From UBA9676 sp963741615 (lineage in GTDB: Bacteria > Actinomycetota > Actinomycetes > Streptosporangiales > Streptosporangiaceae), in the NCBI GenBank assembly GCA_963741615.1, contig CAVUIU010000030.1:1-64000 (forward strand): a stretch of DNA of 64,000 nucleotides, read 5' to 3'. Positions 35,942-43,361 of the stretch are shown piece after piece. Every line of letters starts with the position of its first letter. Position 1 is the first letter of the stretch. Under the pieces are notes generated by a model that did no database searches, was not told the DNA's origin, and saw only the letters and a program-made list of their open reading frames with translations. The position numbers and the translations under genes are program-made.

Positions 35942-36697
35942 ATGTACGACCCACCTGGGTATCTGTGGGCGATCACCATCGCCGGGATCACCGCGATCCC
36001 GGCAGTGACCTGCCTCGTGCTGTACGGCGGTGCGGAGCGTGCCGGCCTGGGCCGACGGCGCGCAATGCTGCTCGCCGGCGGCGCGGCCGTCGTGCTCGGC
36101 GGCTGGTTCACCGCCAGTGCGGTGATCGCAGGTCACGGCTGGTACCACGCGCGGCTCGGCCACCAGGTGCCGTGGATGCCGGTCGCGGTGGCCGGCTTCC
36201 TGGGCTTGCTGCTGGCACTGCGCCGGATCCCGGTGGTGGCGCGCGCCCTGGCGGCGCCGGGCACGATGAACCGCCTGGAGCTTCCGCACACGTTGCGGGT
36301 GGTCGAAGGGGTGGCCTTCCTGCTCACCATGGCCCTCGGTCATCTGCCCGCGCTGTTCGCCCTGCCCGCGGGCCTGGGCGACATCGCCGCCGGTATCGCT
36401 GCGCCGCTGGTCGCACGCAGACTCGCGCGGGGCAGCGGCCGCCGCGCCGCGCTGTGGTTCAACGCGTTCGGCATGACCGATCTGGTCACGGCCCTGACCC
36501 TCGGCGCCCTCACCGGATTCCAGCTGCTCAACATCACCCCGTCCGGCGCGCCGATCAGCGAGCTCCCGCTCGCGCTGGTCCCGACAGCCGCCGTGCCGCT
36601 GCTATTCGCCCTGCACATCACGTCCGTGTCGGCGCTGGCAAGGGCTCCGCGAACACCGCTGCCAGCCACCGCCCCGCTCACTGCCGCCGCGAGATAG
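35942..36697 (+). CDS. Polytopic membrane protein, function unknown
   Basis: 251 residues with about seven hydrophobic segments (for example LWAITIAGITAIPAVTCLVL, MLLAGGAAVVLGGW, VAVAGFLGLLLAL). There are no catalytic motifs that I recognise. Its start follows GGGAGG at ideal spacing. It is the first gene after the HxlR-controlled promoter, and the reading frame that leads into the repeat protein begins 11 bases after its stop. Confidence 0.75.
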   Translation: MYDPPGYLWAITIAGITAIPAVTCLVLYGGAERAGLGRRRAMLLAGGAAVVLGGWFTASAVIAGHGWYHARLGHQVPWMPVAVAGFLGLLLALRRIPVVARALAAPGTMNRLELPHTLRVVEGVAFLLTMALGHLPALFALPAGLGDIAAGIAAPLVARRLARGSGRRAALWFNAFGMTDLVTALTLGALTGFQLLNITPSGAPISELPLALVPTAAVPLLFALHITSVSALARAPRTPLPATAPLTAAAR

Positions 36698-36708
36698 CGG
36701 AGAAGAGG

Positions 36709-36879
36709 ATGCAGCTCGAGATCGATGCGCTCAACGAGGCGGCGGCCTGGCCCGGCTCCGACCGGCGCACCCCCGTCGTGCTCGCCAGCCAGCTCATGGC
36801 CGCCGAGCTCCACCAGGAGGGCCATCCGCCCACGAGGCTGTACGCCGGGCGTGGGCCCGGTCAACGGAAAGGAAACGCA
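36709..36879 (+). other. In-frame leader segment of the repeat protein, or a separate short frame
   Basis: ATG 36709, just after the membrane-protein gene, opens a frame of 57 codons (MQLEIDALNEAAAW at its start) that runs without a stop into ATG 36880. The repeat protein could therefore be 156 residues long. A purine-rich GGAGAAGAGG abuts ATG 36709 and AAAGGA precedes ATG 36880; the second is better spaced. The segment itself is not recognised. Confidence 0.4.
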
Positions 36880-37179
36880 ATGAACACCCAGAGTCCATAC
36901 CCAGACGTCGAGGTCGCGGAGATCTCCCTGCCCAGGTTCGTCCCTGACCGAGCCGATGAGCGAGGTGCAGCCGTCCCGCTCATGGGTCCCGCGGACCACG
37001 GCAGCGCCAGCCCGCTGATGGGCCCGGCCACCGCGGGCACCGTTACCCCGCTGATGGGCCAGGCCGCCCCGGCCGGCGTTACCCCGCTGCTGGGTCCCGC
37101 CGATCGCGGCACGATGGTCTCGCTCATGGGTCCCGCCGACCCGGGCACAGCCACGCCGCTGATGCTCCCAAGCCGGTAA
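36880..37179 (+). CDS. Tandem PLMGPAD-repeat protein, unknown function
   Basis: 99 residues from ATG 36880 after AAAGGA. Residues 1-30 are a polar, acidic head (MNTQSPYPDVEVAEISLPRF). From residue 31 the protein consists of six copies of a twelve-residue unit with consensus x-T-P-L-M-G-P-A-D-x-G-T; the first has one extra residue and the last is cut to PLMLPSR. The unit corresponds to a 36 bp DNA repeat with many synonymous changes, so the protein sequence is being kept. There is no Cys, no signal peptide and no aromatic residue in the repeats. Possible roles are a repetitive structural protein or a multi-core peptide precursor; neither is shown. I recognise no family. Confidence 0.6.
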   Translation: MNTQSPYPDVEVAEISLPRFVPDRADERGAAVPLMGPADHGSASPLMGPATAGTVTPLMGQAAPAGVTPLLGPADRGTMVSLMGPADPGTATPLMLPSR

Positions 37180-37185
37180 TGCCTC

Positions 37186-37329
37186 GTGCAGACCGCAGGA
37201 CGGACGTCTCGCCCGGCCCGGCTGCTCTTCCCCCGGCGTGAATTGCGGGATTTCGCAGAGAAAGAGTTTAGTCGGCTCAAGCAGGAGCAAGATGCCATCC
37301 TAAAGTCGGGGTGGCAGTTGTTCCGATAA
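37186..37329 (+). CDS. Short helical protein or gene fragment after the repeat gene
   Basis: 48 codons from GTG 37186, in the same frame as the repeat gene and 6 bases after its stop. The second half, RELRDFAEKEFSRLKQEQD, is strongly helical and ends SGWQLFR. Codons such as CTA, AAG and TTT-AGT are atypical for this genome. No ribosome site is seen. It may be the C-terminal end of a deleted gene. Confidence 0.3.
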   Translation: MQTAGRTSRPARLLFPRRELRDFAEKEFSRLKQEQDAILKSGWQLFR

Positions 37330-37419
37330 CGAGGGCGCCGGAGTGATCGATGATTCGGTGACCTGGTGGTCTGACCCGCGCCACGCGGTGCTGTGGTCCG
37401 ATCTCCTCGATGGGAGCCG

Positions 37420-37560
37420 GCACGCGGATCCGGCTCGCCGCCCCGCCAGTCCCCCGTGGCACCGTCCCCCGGGCCGACGTCGCCGCGGTCATCGCTGCCC
37501 TGCTCGACGATCCGGGCACCCGGCACCACACGCTCGAGCTGACCGAGTGTGTCGTGGTGA
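37420..37560 (+). pseudogene. C-terminal fragment of an NAD(P)H-binding (NmrA/atypical SDR) protein
   Basis: Reads GTRIRLAAPPVPRGTVPRAD, VAAVIAALLDDPGTRHHTLE and then leaves the family after LTE. The pattern PRADVA-x-VxAxLLD is typical of the end of NAD(P)-binding Rossmann proteins related to NmrA. No Rossmann motif or start is present. Confidence 0.5.
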
Positions 37561-37586
37561 TCTGTCCCGCGCGATCTTCGAGAGGA

Positions 37587-38567
37587 TCACGAAGCGAGGC
37601 GGGGGAGCGTTCTGCGCAGGCCGTCGTTGCCTGCTGTCGTTGTGCCGCGAAAGCCCTGCCCGGTGCGCCGCGCCCATTCCGCTTCGCTGATCGCGTCTGG
37701 CTCAGCCGGGAGGTAATGGGTGAGGATGAGCTCGTGGACTCGTGCGCGTTCGGCGATGCCCCCGACCTGGTTGACATCGGTGTGTAGTGCGGCAATCCGC
37801 GCCAGGTCGGCACCGGTGTACCCGTGCCGTTCGAGGTAGCCGAGGTCGGCCACCTGGTGGACGAGGATGTCGGCACCGTGGGCGAGGGCGATCAAGTCGT
37901 CGTTCACGGCGGTGTCGCCAGAGAACACCACCGAGCCGCCCGCGGTGTCGAAACGGTACGCCAGCGCCGGAACTGCCCGGCCGTGCGTCACGGCGATCGC
38001 GGTGACCCGGACCGCGGCATCTTCGAACACGGCAACCGGAACCTGGGCGATGCCCTCGGCCCATGCCGGTACGCGGATGTCGGTGGCCCGTACCAACGCG
38101 CCCGCGTCCGGCATGCGGGCGTCCAGCGGCATGACGTTCAGGTGGTAGGCGTAGGCGGCGAGGATGTGCGCGACCAGATCCGTCGTGCCAGGGGTTGGCA
38201 TTTCCGGGTGGATCGTCGTCTGGCGATGGAAAGTGGCATCACCCGCCGGCAGCTTTTTCGGCCGCGACGGCCCGTAGACGCGGATCGGCGGGAGTGGTCC
38301 GTGGCCGCCCGCCCGGACGCCCCACGGGTAAAGGAGCATGCCGGCCAGATCGCCGATGTGGTCGACATGAAAGTGGCTGAGGAACACGGCTTCCAGACGG
38401 GTGAAATCGAGTCCCGCGTCCGCGAACGCGGACGGCGATCCGCGGCCGCAGTCGATCACAAAGACCCGGTCGCCGACAATAAGCGCTGACGAGATCCCCG
38501 CCCGGCCAGCGACGGGCGAAGGGGCGCCCGCCGTGCCCAACAGCACCAATTCGGTTGTCACGGCCAC
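37587..38567 (-). CDS. MBL-fold hydrolase (RNase Z/arylsulfatase-like)
   Basis: 326 residues. The zinc motif HFHVDH (His65, His67, Asp69, His70) follows LTxxEAVFLS, and later HGRAVPALAYRF, FSGDTAVNDD (bridging Asp) and ILTHYLP supply the other ligands. The arrangement is that of the RNase Z-like/AtsA group of metallo-beta-lactamase-fold phosphodiesterases or sulfatases. The substrate is unknown. It is complete and monocistronic. Confidence 0.85.
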   Translation of the reverse strand: MAVTTELVLLGTAGAPSPVAGRAGISSALIVGDRVFVIDCGRGSPSAFADAGLDFTRLEAVFLSHFHVDHIGDLAGMLLYPWGVRAGGHGPLPPIRVYGPSRPKKLPAGDATFHRQTTIHPEMPTPGTTDLVAHILAAYAYHLNVMPLDARMPDAGALVRATDIRVPAWAEGIAQVPVAVFEDAAVRVTAIAVTHGRAVPALAYRFDTAGGSVVFSGDTAVNDDLIALAHGADILVHQVADLGYLERHGYTGADLARIAALHTDVNQVGGIAERARVHELILTHYLPAEPDAISEAEWARRTGQGFRGTTTAGNDGLRRTLPRLAS

Positions 38568-38692
38568 CCTTTCCTTCCTGCGGACGCGTCCGCGGCGTGG
38601 TGTAAATGGGTCTTCACCGTCATCTGGTCAGCGGGCTGCTCATACCTGGCAGATCCGCGCGTCGGCCGGGCGCCGTCGGCCCCAGGACCGGG

Positions 38693-38880
38693 TCAGATTG
38701 CGCCCTTGAGCTGACGCCAGCCGCCCGCCCGGTTGTTGGCAATGATCTGCCGGAACATGGCGGTGAGCGCGGGCGCGTTGATGGTCTCGCCATGGCGGGT
38801 GGCCACCGTCCGGGCTGTCTTGTTGTCATGCCCGCCGGTGATGATCCCCTCGGGGTCGGGGACGATGCCGCCGACGGCCT
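38693..38880 (-). pseudogene. Unrecognised C-terminal fragment
   Basis: A minus-strand frame ending at 38693 reads TARTVATRHGETINAPALT and MFRQIIANNRAGGWRQLK, which looks like a genuine protein end. It meets the methyltransferase fragment head-on at about 38880. I cannot name the family. Confidence 0.35.
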
Positions 38881-39659
38881 TCACCGACGAGAGCAGCCCG
38901 GCGTGCGTGATCGGGGGCTTCCAGGCGATGCTGGCCGCCACGAGGGCGGTCGACCGTCTCAGCGTCGCGTTCCGCACCGGTGAAGGGCTCGGGTGGCATG
39001 AGCACCACGACGACCTGTTCTGCGGCACCGAGCGGTTCTTCCGGCCCGGATACATCGCCAACCTGACCACGTCGTGGATCCCGGCGCTCGAGGGTGTCGA
39101 GGACAAGCTCCACCGCGGCGCCAAGGTGGCCGATGTCGGCTGCGGGCACGGGGCCTCGACGATCATCATGGCTCACGCCTTCCCCCACTCGACCTTCGTC
39201 GGGTTCGACTACCACGCCCCCTCGATCGACGCGGCCCGGAAGGCCGCCGCGGAGGCCGGCGTTGACGACCGAGTCAGCTTCGAGGTGGCACCGGCCAAGG
39301 AGTACCCGGGGACGGGATACGACCTCGTCGGGTTCTTCGATTGCCTCCACGACATGGGAGACCCGACCGGCGCGGCACGGCACGTCCTGGCCTCGCTGGC
39401 CCCGGACGGCACCTGGCTGATCGTCGAGCCCTTCGCCAGCGACGCCACAGCCGAGAACCTCAACCCGATCGGGCGGCTGTTCTACTCGGCATCCACGCTG
39501 ATCTGCACCCCGGCGTCGCTGTCGCAGGAGACTGGCACCGCCCTCGGCGCCCAGGCTGGGGAGACACGCCTGCGGGACGTGGTGACCGCGGGTGGGTTCA
39601 CACGATTCCGCCGGGCAGCCGAGACGCCCTTCAACCTGGTGCTCGAAGCCCGTCCATGA
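38880..39659 (+). pseudogene. SAM-dependent methyltransferase lacking its N-terminal domain
   Basis: The Rossmann-fold domain is complete: ADVGCGHGASTIIMAHAFP (motif I), FVGFDYHAPSI (motif II), YDLVGFFDCLHDMGDP and GTWLIVEPFA. Upstream, full-length relatives carry a ~90-residue winged-helix dimerisation domain; here the sequence enters the family only at about TDESSPACVIGGF (38880), and the bases before it belong to the opposite-strand fragment. No proper start exists near the junction, although the frame stays open to 38733. Confidence 0.7.
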
Positions 39660-39664
39660 GGATA

Positions 39665-39698
39665 CGGATGGAGCCGGCGGCAACGCCGGCTCCATCCG
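39665..39698 (+). terminator. Perfect 15 bp terminator-like hairpin
   Basis: CGGATGGAGCCGGCG (39665-39679) pairs fully with CGCCGGCTCCATCCG (39684-39698) around a GCAA tetraloop, 5 bases after the methyltransferase stop. There is no T-tract, as often in high-GC actinobacteria. It also lies downstream of the convergent gene at 39792. Confidence 0.65.
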
Positions 39699-39791
39699 CC
39701 CCCCGCAAAGCGGCCGGCGAAGAAGGCCTCGGTGTCCTCGACGGACAGGCCCCACGCCGGTCATGTCCGTCGTGGGCGCCGGGCATGGCAG

Positions 39792-40262
39792 TCAGGCGGG
39801 TGGCTGGGCGCCGACGGCTTGCAAGATCGCCCGCACTACCTCGCTGAGCGGCATCGTGGTGTCGATCTCGCAGTCCACGATTGCCCGCAGCAGCGGTTCG
39901 ACTACCTGAACGTCTGCCAGGAACCGGCGGGACTGTTCGGCTGACTTGCCGAACGGGTTGTTCGTCCTGGTTGCCAGCCGTTGCGTGAGGACCTCCAGCG
40001 GGGCGCTCAGCAAGATGATGTGATCGAACCGGGAGTGGAACTTCACCTGGTTCTCTTCGCATCCGGCCACGAACAGCACGTCGGTGTCATCAGTGGCCAG
40101 CAGCGCCTGGATGGCATCCTCACGCCACCGCTGGCGGCCATCGGGCTGCGGCTCGCACCACCCAGCATCGGTGTCCACCGCCTTGTAGCCCAGCGCGGCG
40201 AGCTCGGCGACCAGGGTCGATTTCCCCGTGCCCGACATCCCGGTGATCAGCACCCGCTTCAC
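39792..40262 (-). CDS. P-loop kinase-like ATPase (shikimate/adenylate kinase type)
   Basis: 156 residues. Walker A GMSGTGKS with Lys14 opens the protein; a DTDAGW stretch (about 29-34) and the C-terminal lid-like region with QRLATRTNNPFGK resemble small nucleoside or metabolite kinases. Such AAA_18-type proteins are common orphans in actinomycetes. The substrate is unknown. Confidence 0.8.
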   Translation of the reverse strand: MKRVLITGMSGTGKSTLVAELAALGYKAVDTDAGWCEPQPDGRQRWREDAIQALLATDDTDVLFVAGCEENQVKFHSRFDHIILLSAPLEVLTQRLATRTNNPFGKSAEQSRRFLADVQVVEPLLRAIVDCEIDTTMPLSEVVRAILQAVGAQPPA

Positions 40263-40388
40263 GGGCCGAGCTTATGCGCTGGCCCCTGATCCGATCAGGA
40301 ATCGAGAAGCACCAAGGTGCCGCCGGGCCTAGCCTTCCCCTAGATGGCCGGCATCATGCCGGGCCTGACACCGGAAGGGAGCCCGGGA

Positions 40389-40838
40389 ATGCCCGCGAAA
40401 AATTCCAAGACAGAGTCCGACGGCTTCACCGCTGATGAGCGTGCCGCGATGAAAGCGCGCGCCGCCGAACTGCGCGCCGAGGGCAAGAAGGGCGCCCAGA
40501 AGGCCGACGGGTTGCAGGCGATCCTCGACAGCATCGCGAAGATGGCACCAGCCGATCGTGCGCTCGCCGAGCGCGTGCATATGACGGTGACCGCTACCAG
40601 CCCGGAGCTGTCGCCCAAGACCTGGTACGGGATGCCCGCCTACGCGAACTCCGACGGCAAGGTCGTCGTCTTCTTCCAGAACGCGGGAAAGTTCAACTAC
40701 CGCTACTCGACCCTGGGCTTCCAGGACGCGGCCAACCTCGACGACGGGGACATGTGGCCGGTGTCGTACGCGCTCCACAAGTGGAGCGCCGCGGTCGAGA
40801 AAAAGGTCGCCGAGCTGGTGAAGGCCGCGGTCTCCTGA
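40389..40838 (+). CDS. DUF1801/YdhG-like protein
   Basis: 149 residues from ATG 40389, which follows GGAAGGGAG. A Lys/Ala-rich helical region (ADERAAMKARAAELRAEGKK) precedes the DUF1801 core: TWYGMPAYANSDGKVVVFFQ and FNYRYSTLGFQDA. Family members have a small alpha/beta fold of unknown role, sometimes likened to iron-chaperone proteins. The earlier in-frame ATG at 40344 adds no conserved sequence. Confidence 0.75.
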   Translation: MPAKNSKTESDGFTADERAAMKARAAELRAEGKKGAQKADGLQAILDSIAKMAPADRALAERVHMTVTATSPELSPKTWYGMPAYANSDGKVVVFFQNAGKFNYRYSTLGFQDAANLDDGDMWPVSYALHKWSAAVEKKVAELVKAAVS

Positions 40839-40880
40839 CCGTAGCCGCGGTGCGCGGCGGGCTGGCGGGGCGGGGCCGGG

Positions 40881-41675
40881 CTAGGGCGAGCCACCGCCGG
40901 CCACGTGGACCGAGAACGAGTTGGTCGCCAGGCCCGCACCGCCTCGCCACAGCTCGAAGCCGGCCTCGACGCCAATCAGGTACCAGGAGTTGCCGATGTA
41001 GCCACGGCTCACCGCGTCGGCCACCAGGGCCCGCAGGTCGAGGTGGCTGACCGAGGTGGTGCCGGTGGTCATCGTGTACGTGATGGTGTTCCAGCGCCAC
41101 CGGCGGAGCCACACGTGGTAGTCGTGGCCGCCGATGCTGACGTTGCTAGCCACCTGTGTGCCGGCTGGATGCACGTGCCCGTGGTGGTTCAGCCAGATCA
41201 TCAGCTCGGCGCCGTCCGGCTGGCCGGTGGTGGTGGGACTCTGGTTGAACCAGATGTCGTAGGTCACGTTGTAGGCGCTGCTCCCCCCGGGCTGGGTGGT
41301 GCTCCAGCTGGTGATCACCATGCCGGGGTGGATGCCGGACACCTGGATCGGCAGCCCGCTGCCCGGCGTGCACGCGCCCCAGTGGCAGCCCTTGTAGATG
41401 AATGGGTAGCCGCCGGGCGTGCCGCTCGTGCTCGCGATCGATGAGTTCGCGACCGTGAAGCTGGCGCTGCCGTCGGTGGTGATGCACTGGGCGGCGCCCG
41501 AATGCCATTCGTTGTTCATGATCGTGTAGGCACCGCCGCTGACGGAAGCAGACTGCGAGTGGCACAGCGTCGTGGTGGCCGCCCCGGAACAAGCGGCCAG
41601 CACGACGACGGCCAGGGCGCCGCCTGCCGCTAGCAGCGCGGCACCCCATGCCCCGGCCTGCCTGCGCGCAGTCAT
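40881..41675 (-). CDS. Secreted lipoprotein endoglucanase, glycoside hydrolase family 12
   Basis: 264 residues. Residues 1-29 form a lipoprotein signal with lipobox LAAC (Cys29). The mature part shows the GH12 jelly-roll pattern: NNEWHSG, YPFIYKGCHWG, YDIWFNQ, DGAELMIWLN with nucleophile Glu157, and GFELWRGGAGLATNSFS with acid/base Glu241. GH12 enzymes cut beta-1,4-glucans such as cellulose or xyloglucan. The catalytic residues and length are intact, so it is likely an active surface-anchored cellulase. Confidence 0.85.
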   Translation of the reverse strand: MTARRQAGAWGAALLAAGGALAVVVLAACSGAATTTLCHSQSASVSGGAYTIMNNEWHSGAAQCITTDGSASFTVANSSIASTSGTPGGYPFIYKGCHWGACTPGSGLPIQVSGIHPGMVITSWSTTQPGGSSAYNVTYDIWFNQSPTTTGQPDGAELMIWLNHHGHVHPAGTQVASNVSIGGHDYHVWLRRWRWNTITYTMTTGTTSVSHLDLRALVADAVSRGYIGNSWYLIGVEAGFELWRGGAGLATNSFSVHVAGGGSP

Positions 41676-41753
41676 GCCCGCCTCCTCGGCAGCCGGAACC
41701 GCCAGGCCGCCCCGTTGGTCCCTTGCTGCGGGAGACGGGCGACCCGGTGGATC

Positions 41754-42083
41754 TCAGGACTCTCGGTCACGGGCCGCTCTGCGCTCAGGATGAGTCGGCG
41801 CGAAATGCTGGGGGAACGCCAGGTTGCGGCACCGCTGATGGCGCAGCGCGCCGCACACCGGGCACTCAGACCGGCTCACCGCCGGTTCCAGCCGGGCGAG
41901 GGTGTCGGCGTCCAGCTTGCGGGGCTCCGGCTGAGCGGGAAACCTCAGCCGCCCTCGCCGTGCCAGTTCGGACACGAAACGCTTGTATTCGGGTTCGCAC
42001 TCATCACACCGGCAGCCTCGCGCCCAGGCCAGCACCGTGCCGTGCGGCGGCAGCGCGGGCGGCAGGCTGCCCCATGCGGTCAT
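41754..42083 (-). CDS. Small Cys-rich, probably zinc-binding protein
   Basis: 109 residues. HGTVLAWARGCRCDECEPEY and SECPVCGALRHQRC each offer paired Cys/His ligands. The first block resembles a recurring actinobacterial motif found in small regulatory or phage-like proteins. No function can be given. The ATG 42083 start is plausible but has a weak ribosome site. Confidence 0.55.
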   Translation of the reverse strand: MTAWGSLPPALPPHGTVLAWARGCRCDECEPEYKRFVSELARRGRLRFPAQPEPRKLDADTLARLEPAVSRSECPVCGALRHQRCRNLAFPQHFAPTHPERRAARDRES

Positions 42084-42375
42084 ACATCCACGGTAGGGCA
42101 GCGGTTTCTCCGGTTGGTACTACGAGATGACCAGGAGGAGCGGCGGGGCTGCGCGGGGCACGTGGCCGCCGATCGGCCCCCGGTGCCGGGACCTCCGGGC
42201 TCAGCGCTGCGCCAACGCGCACGTGTTCGTCGCGAACGCCCACTACGTGTGGGGTGACCTGCGGTTCTGGGGCTGTGACTATCCCCCGGCCCGTGCAGGC
42301 ACTGGTAGCCGGGGCTGACACGGAAGGGGCCGGTCTGTAAGGCTGTGCAGGCATGAGGGGAACGGGGGCAGGGGC

Positions 42376-43245
42376 GTGACCCTCGCCGTGGTGTTCGCCT
42401 TGGCCGCCGCGTTGTCCAATGCGGTCAACCTGATGACGCAGCATTCGGCGAGCGTGAGTGCCCCCAAGCGCGCCAACGGCTGGCGCCTGGCCCTGTACCT
42501 GGTCCGGCAGCCGCTGTGGCTGCTCGGGGGCCTGGCCGCGGTGGGCTCCTACACCTTCCAGGCCATCGCCCTGCACAACGGCCCGATGTCGGTCGTCCAG
42601 CCCGTTCTGGTCACGGAACTGGTCTTCGTCCTGGTGCTGCGGCGGGTGTGGATCCGCCAGGACGTGGCCCGCGCCGCCTGGGGTGCCGTCCTCGTCGTCT
42701 GCGTGGCGCTGGCTGTGTTCCTCACCGCGGCCGAGCCCACTGGCGGTCACCCCTTCCCCGAGCCGGCGGAGTGGCTGTCGGCCGCCGGCGTGTTCGGCGG
42801 GACCATCGCCGTGCTGGCTGTGGCGGGCAGGTGGGGCCCGCCGGTGCGCCGGGCCGCCGTCTTCGCGGCAGCCGCGGCGCTCACCTGGGCCCTGGAAGCG
42901 ACGTTCCTCAAGACGGCGACCGGCACGCTCGCCACGGTCGGCCTTGGCGGGATGCTCACAAGCTGGCCGGTGTACGCATTCATCGCCGCTACCGTCACCG
43001 GCACGCTGCTTCAGCAGGCCGCTCTTCACGTCGGGCCGTTGAGCGTGTCCCAGCCGGTTCTGGTCATCACCGACCCGCTCGCCAGCATCGTCTTGAGCGT
43101 CTGGCTGTTCGACGAACGCTTCACCAACAGCCCGGTGAAGATCACCGTCGCCGTTCTGGCTTTCGCCGTGATGGCCGCCGGGGTCACCGTGCTGACCCGA
43201 ACAGCGCCGAAGGATCTCACCCCTTCCAGCCCGGCCAGATCGTGA
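42376..43245 (+). CDS. DMT-superfamily (EamA-like) membrane transporter
   Basis: 289 residues from GTG 42376 after GGGGGCAGGGG. Nine to ten hydrophobic segments are visible, with the internal duplication LHNGPMSVVQPVLVTELVF and LHVGPLSVSQPVLVITDPL marking the two DMT halves. The family includes exporters of amino acids and other metabolites. It ends near a bidirectional hairpin facing the flavoprotein gene. Confidence 0.85.
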   Translation: MTLAVVFALAAALSNAVNLMTQHSASVSAPKRANGWRLALYLVRQPLWLLGGLAAVGSYTFQAIALHNGPMSVVQPVLVTELVFVLVLRRVWIRQDVARAAWGAVLVVCVALAVFLTAAEPTGGHPFPEPAEWLSAAGVFGGTIAVLAVAGRWGPPVRRAAVFAAAAALTWALEATFLKTATGTLATVGLGGMLTSWPVYAFIAATVTGTLLQQAALHVGPLSVSQPVLVITDPLASIVLSVWLFDERFTNSPVKITVAVLAFAVMAAGVTVLTRTAPKDLTPSSPARS

Positions 43246-43256
43246 AGGACGCCGGC

Positions 43257-43287
43257 GGCCCGCGTCACCTGCCGTGACGCCGGGCCG
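43257..43287. terminator. Hairpin between convergent genes
   Basis: GGCCCGCGTCAC and GTGACGCCGGGCC form a stem with a single bulged base around CTGCC. It lies between the 3' ends of the DMT transporter and the convergent flavoprotein gene and could terminate both. Confidence 0.45.
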
Positions 43288-43361
43288 TATCGTGCCAGGC
43301 CCGGGAGTCGGCCACACTGCTGTCACCCAAGCAGCCGCTTGCGGGAGTGTCACGTCTGCCC

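Noticed and set aside
35965..37179. A 404-codon plus-strand frame joining an antisense-like region to the PLMGPAD repeats
   Set aside because: Its first ~240 codons are a shadow of the membrane-protein gene in another frame. Only the part from 36709 or 36880 has its own start.
38826..39764. Minus-strand frame of 312 codons over the methyltransferase
   Set aside because: Shadow of the conserved Rossmann-fold gene on the plus strand.
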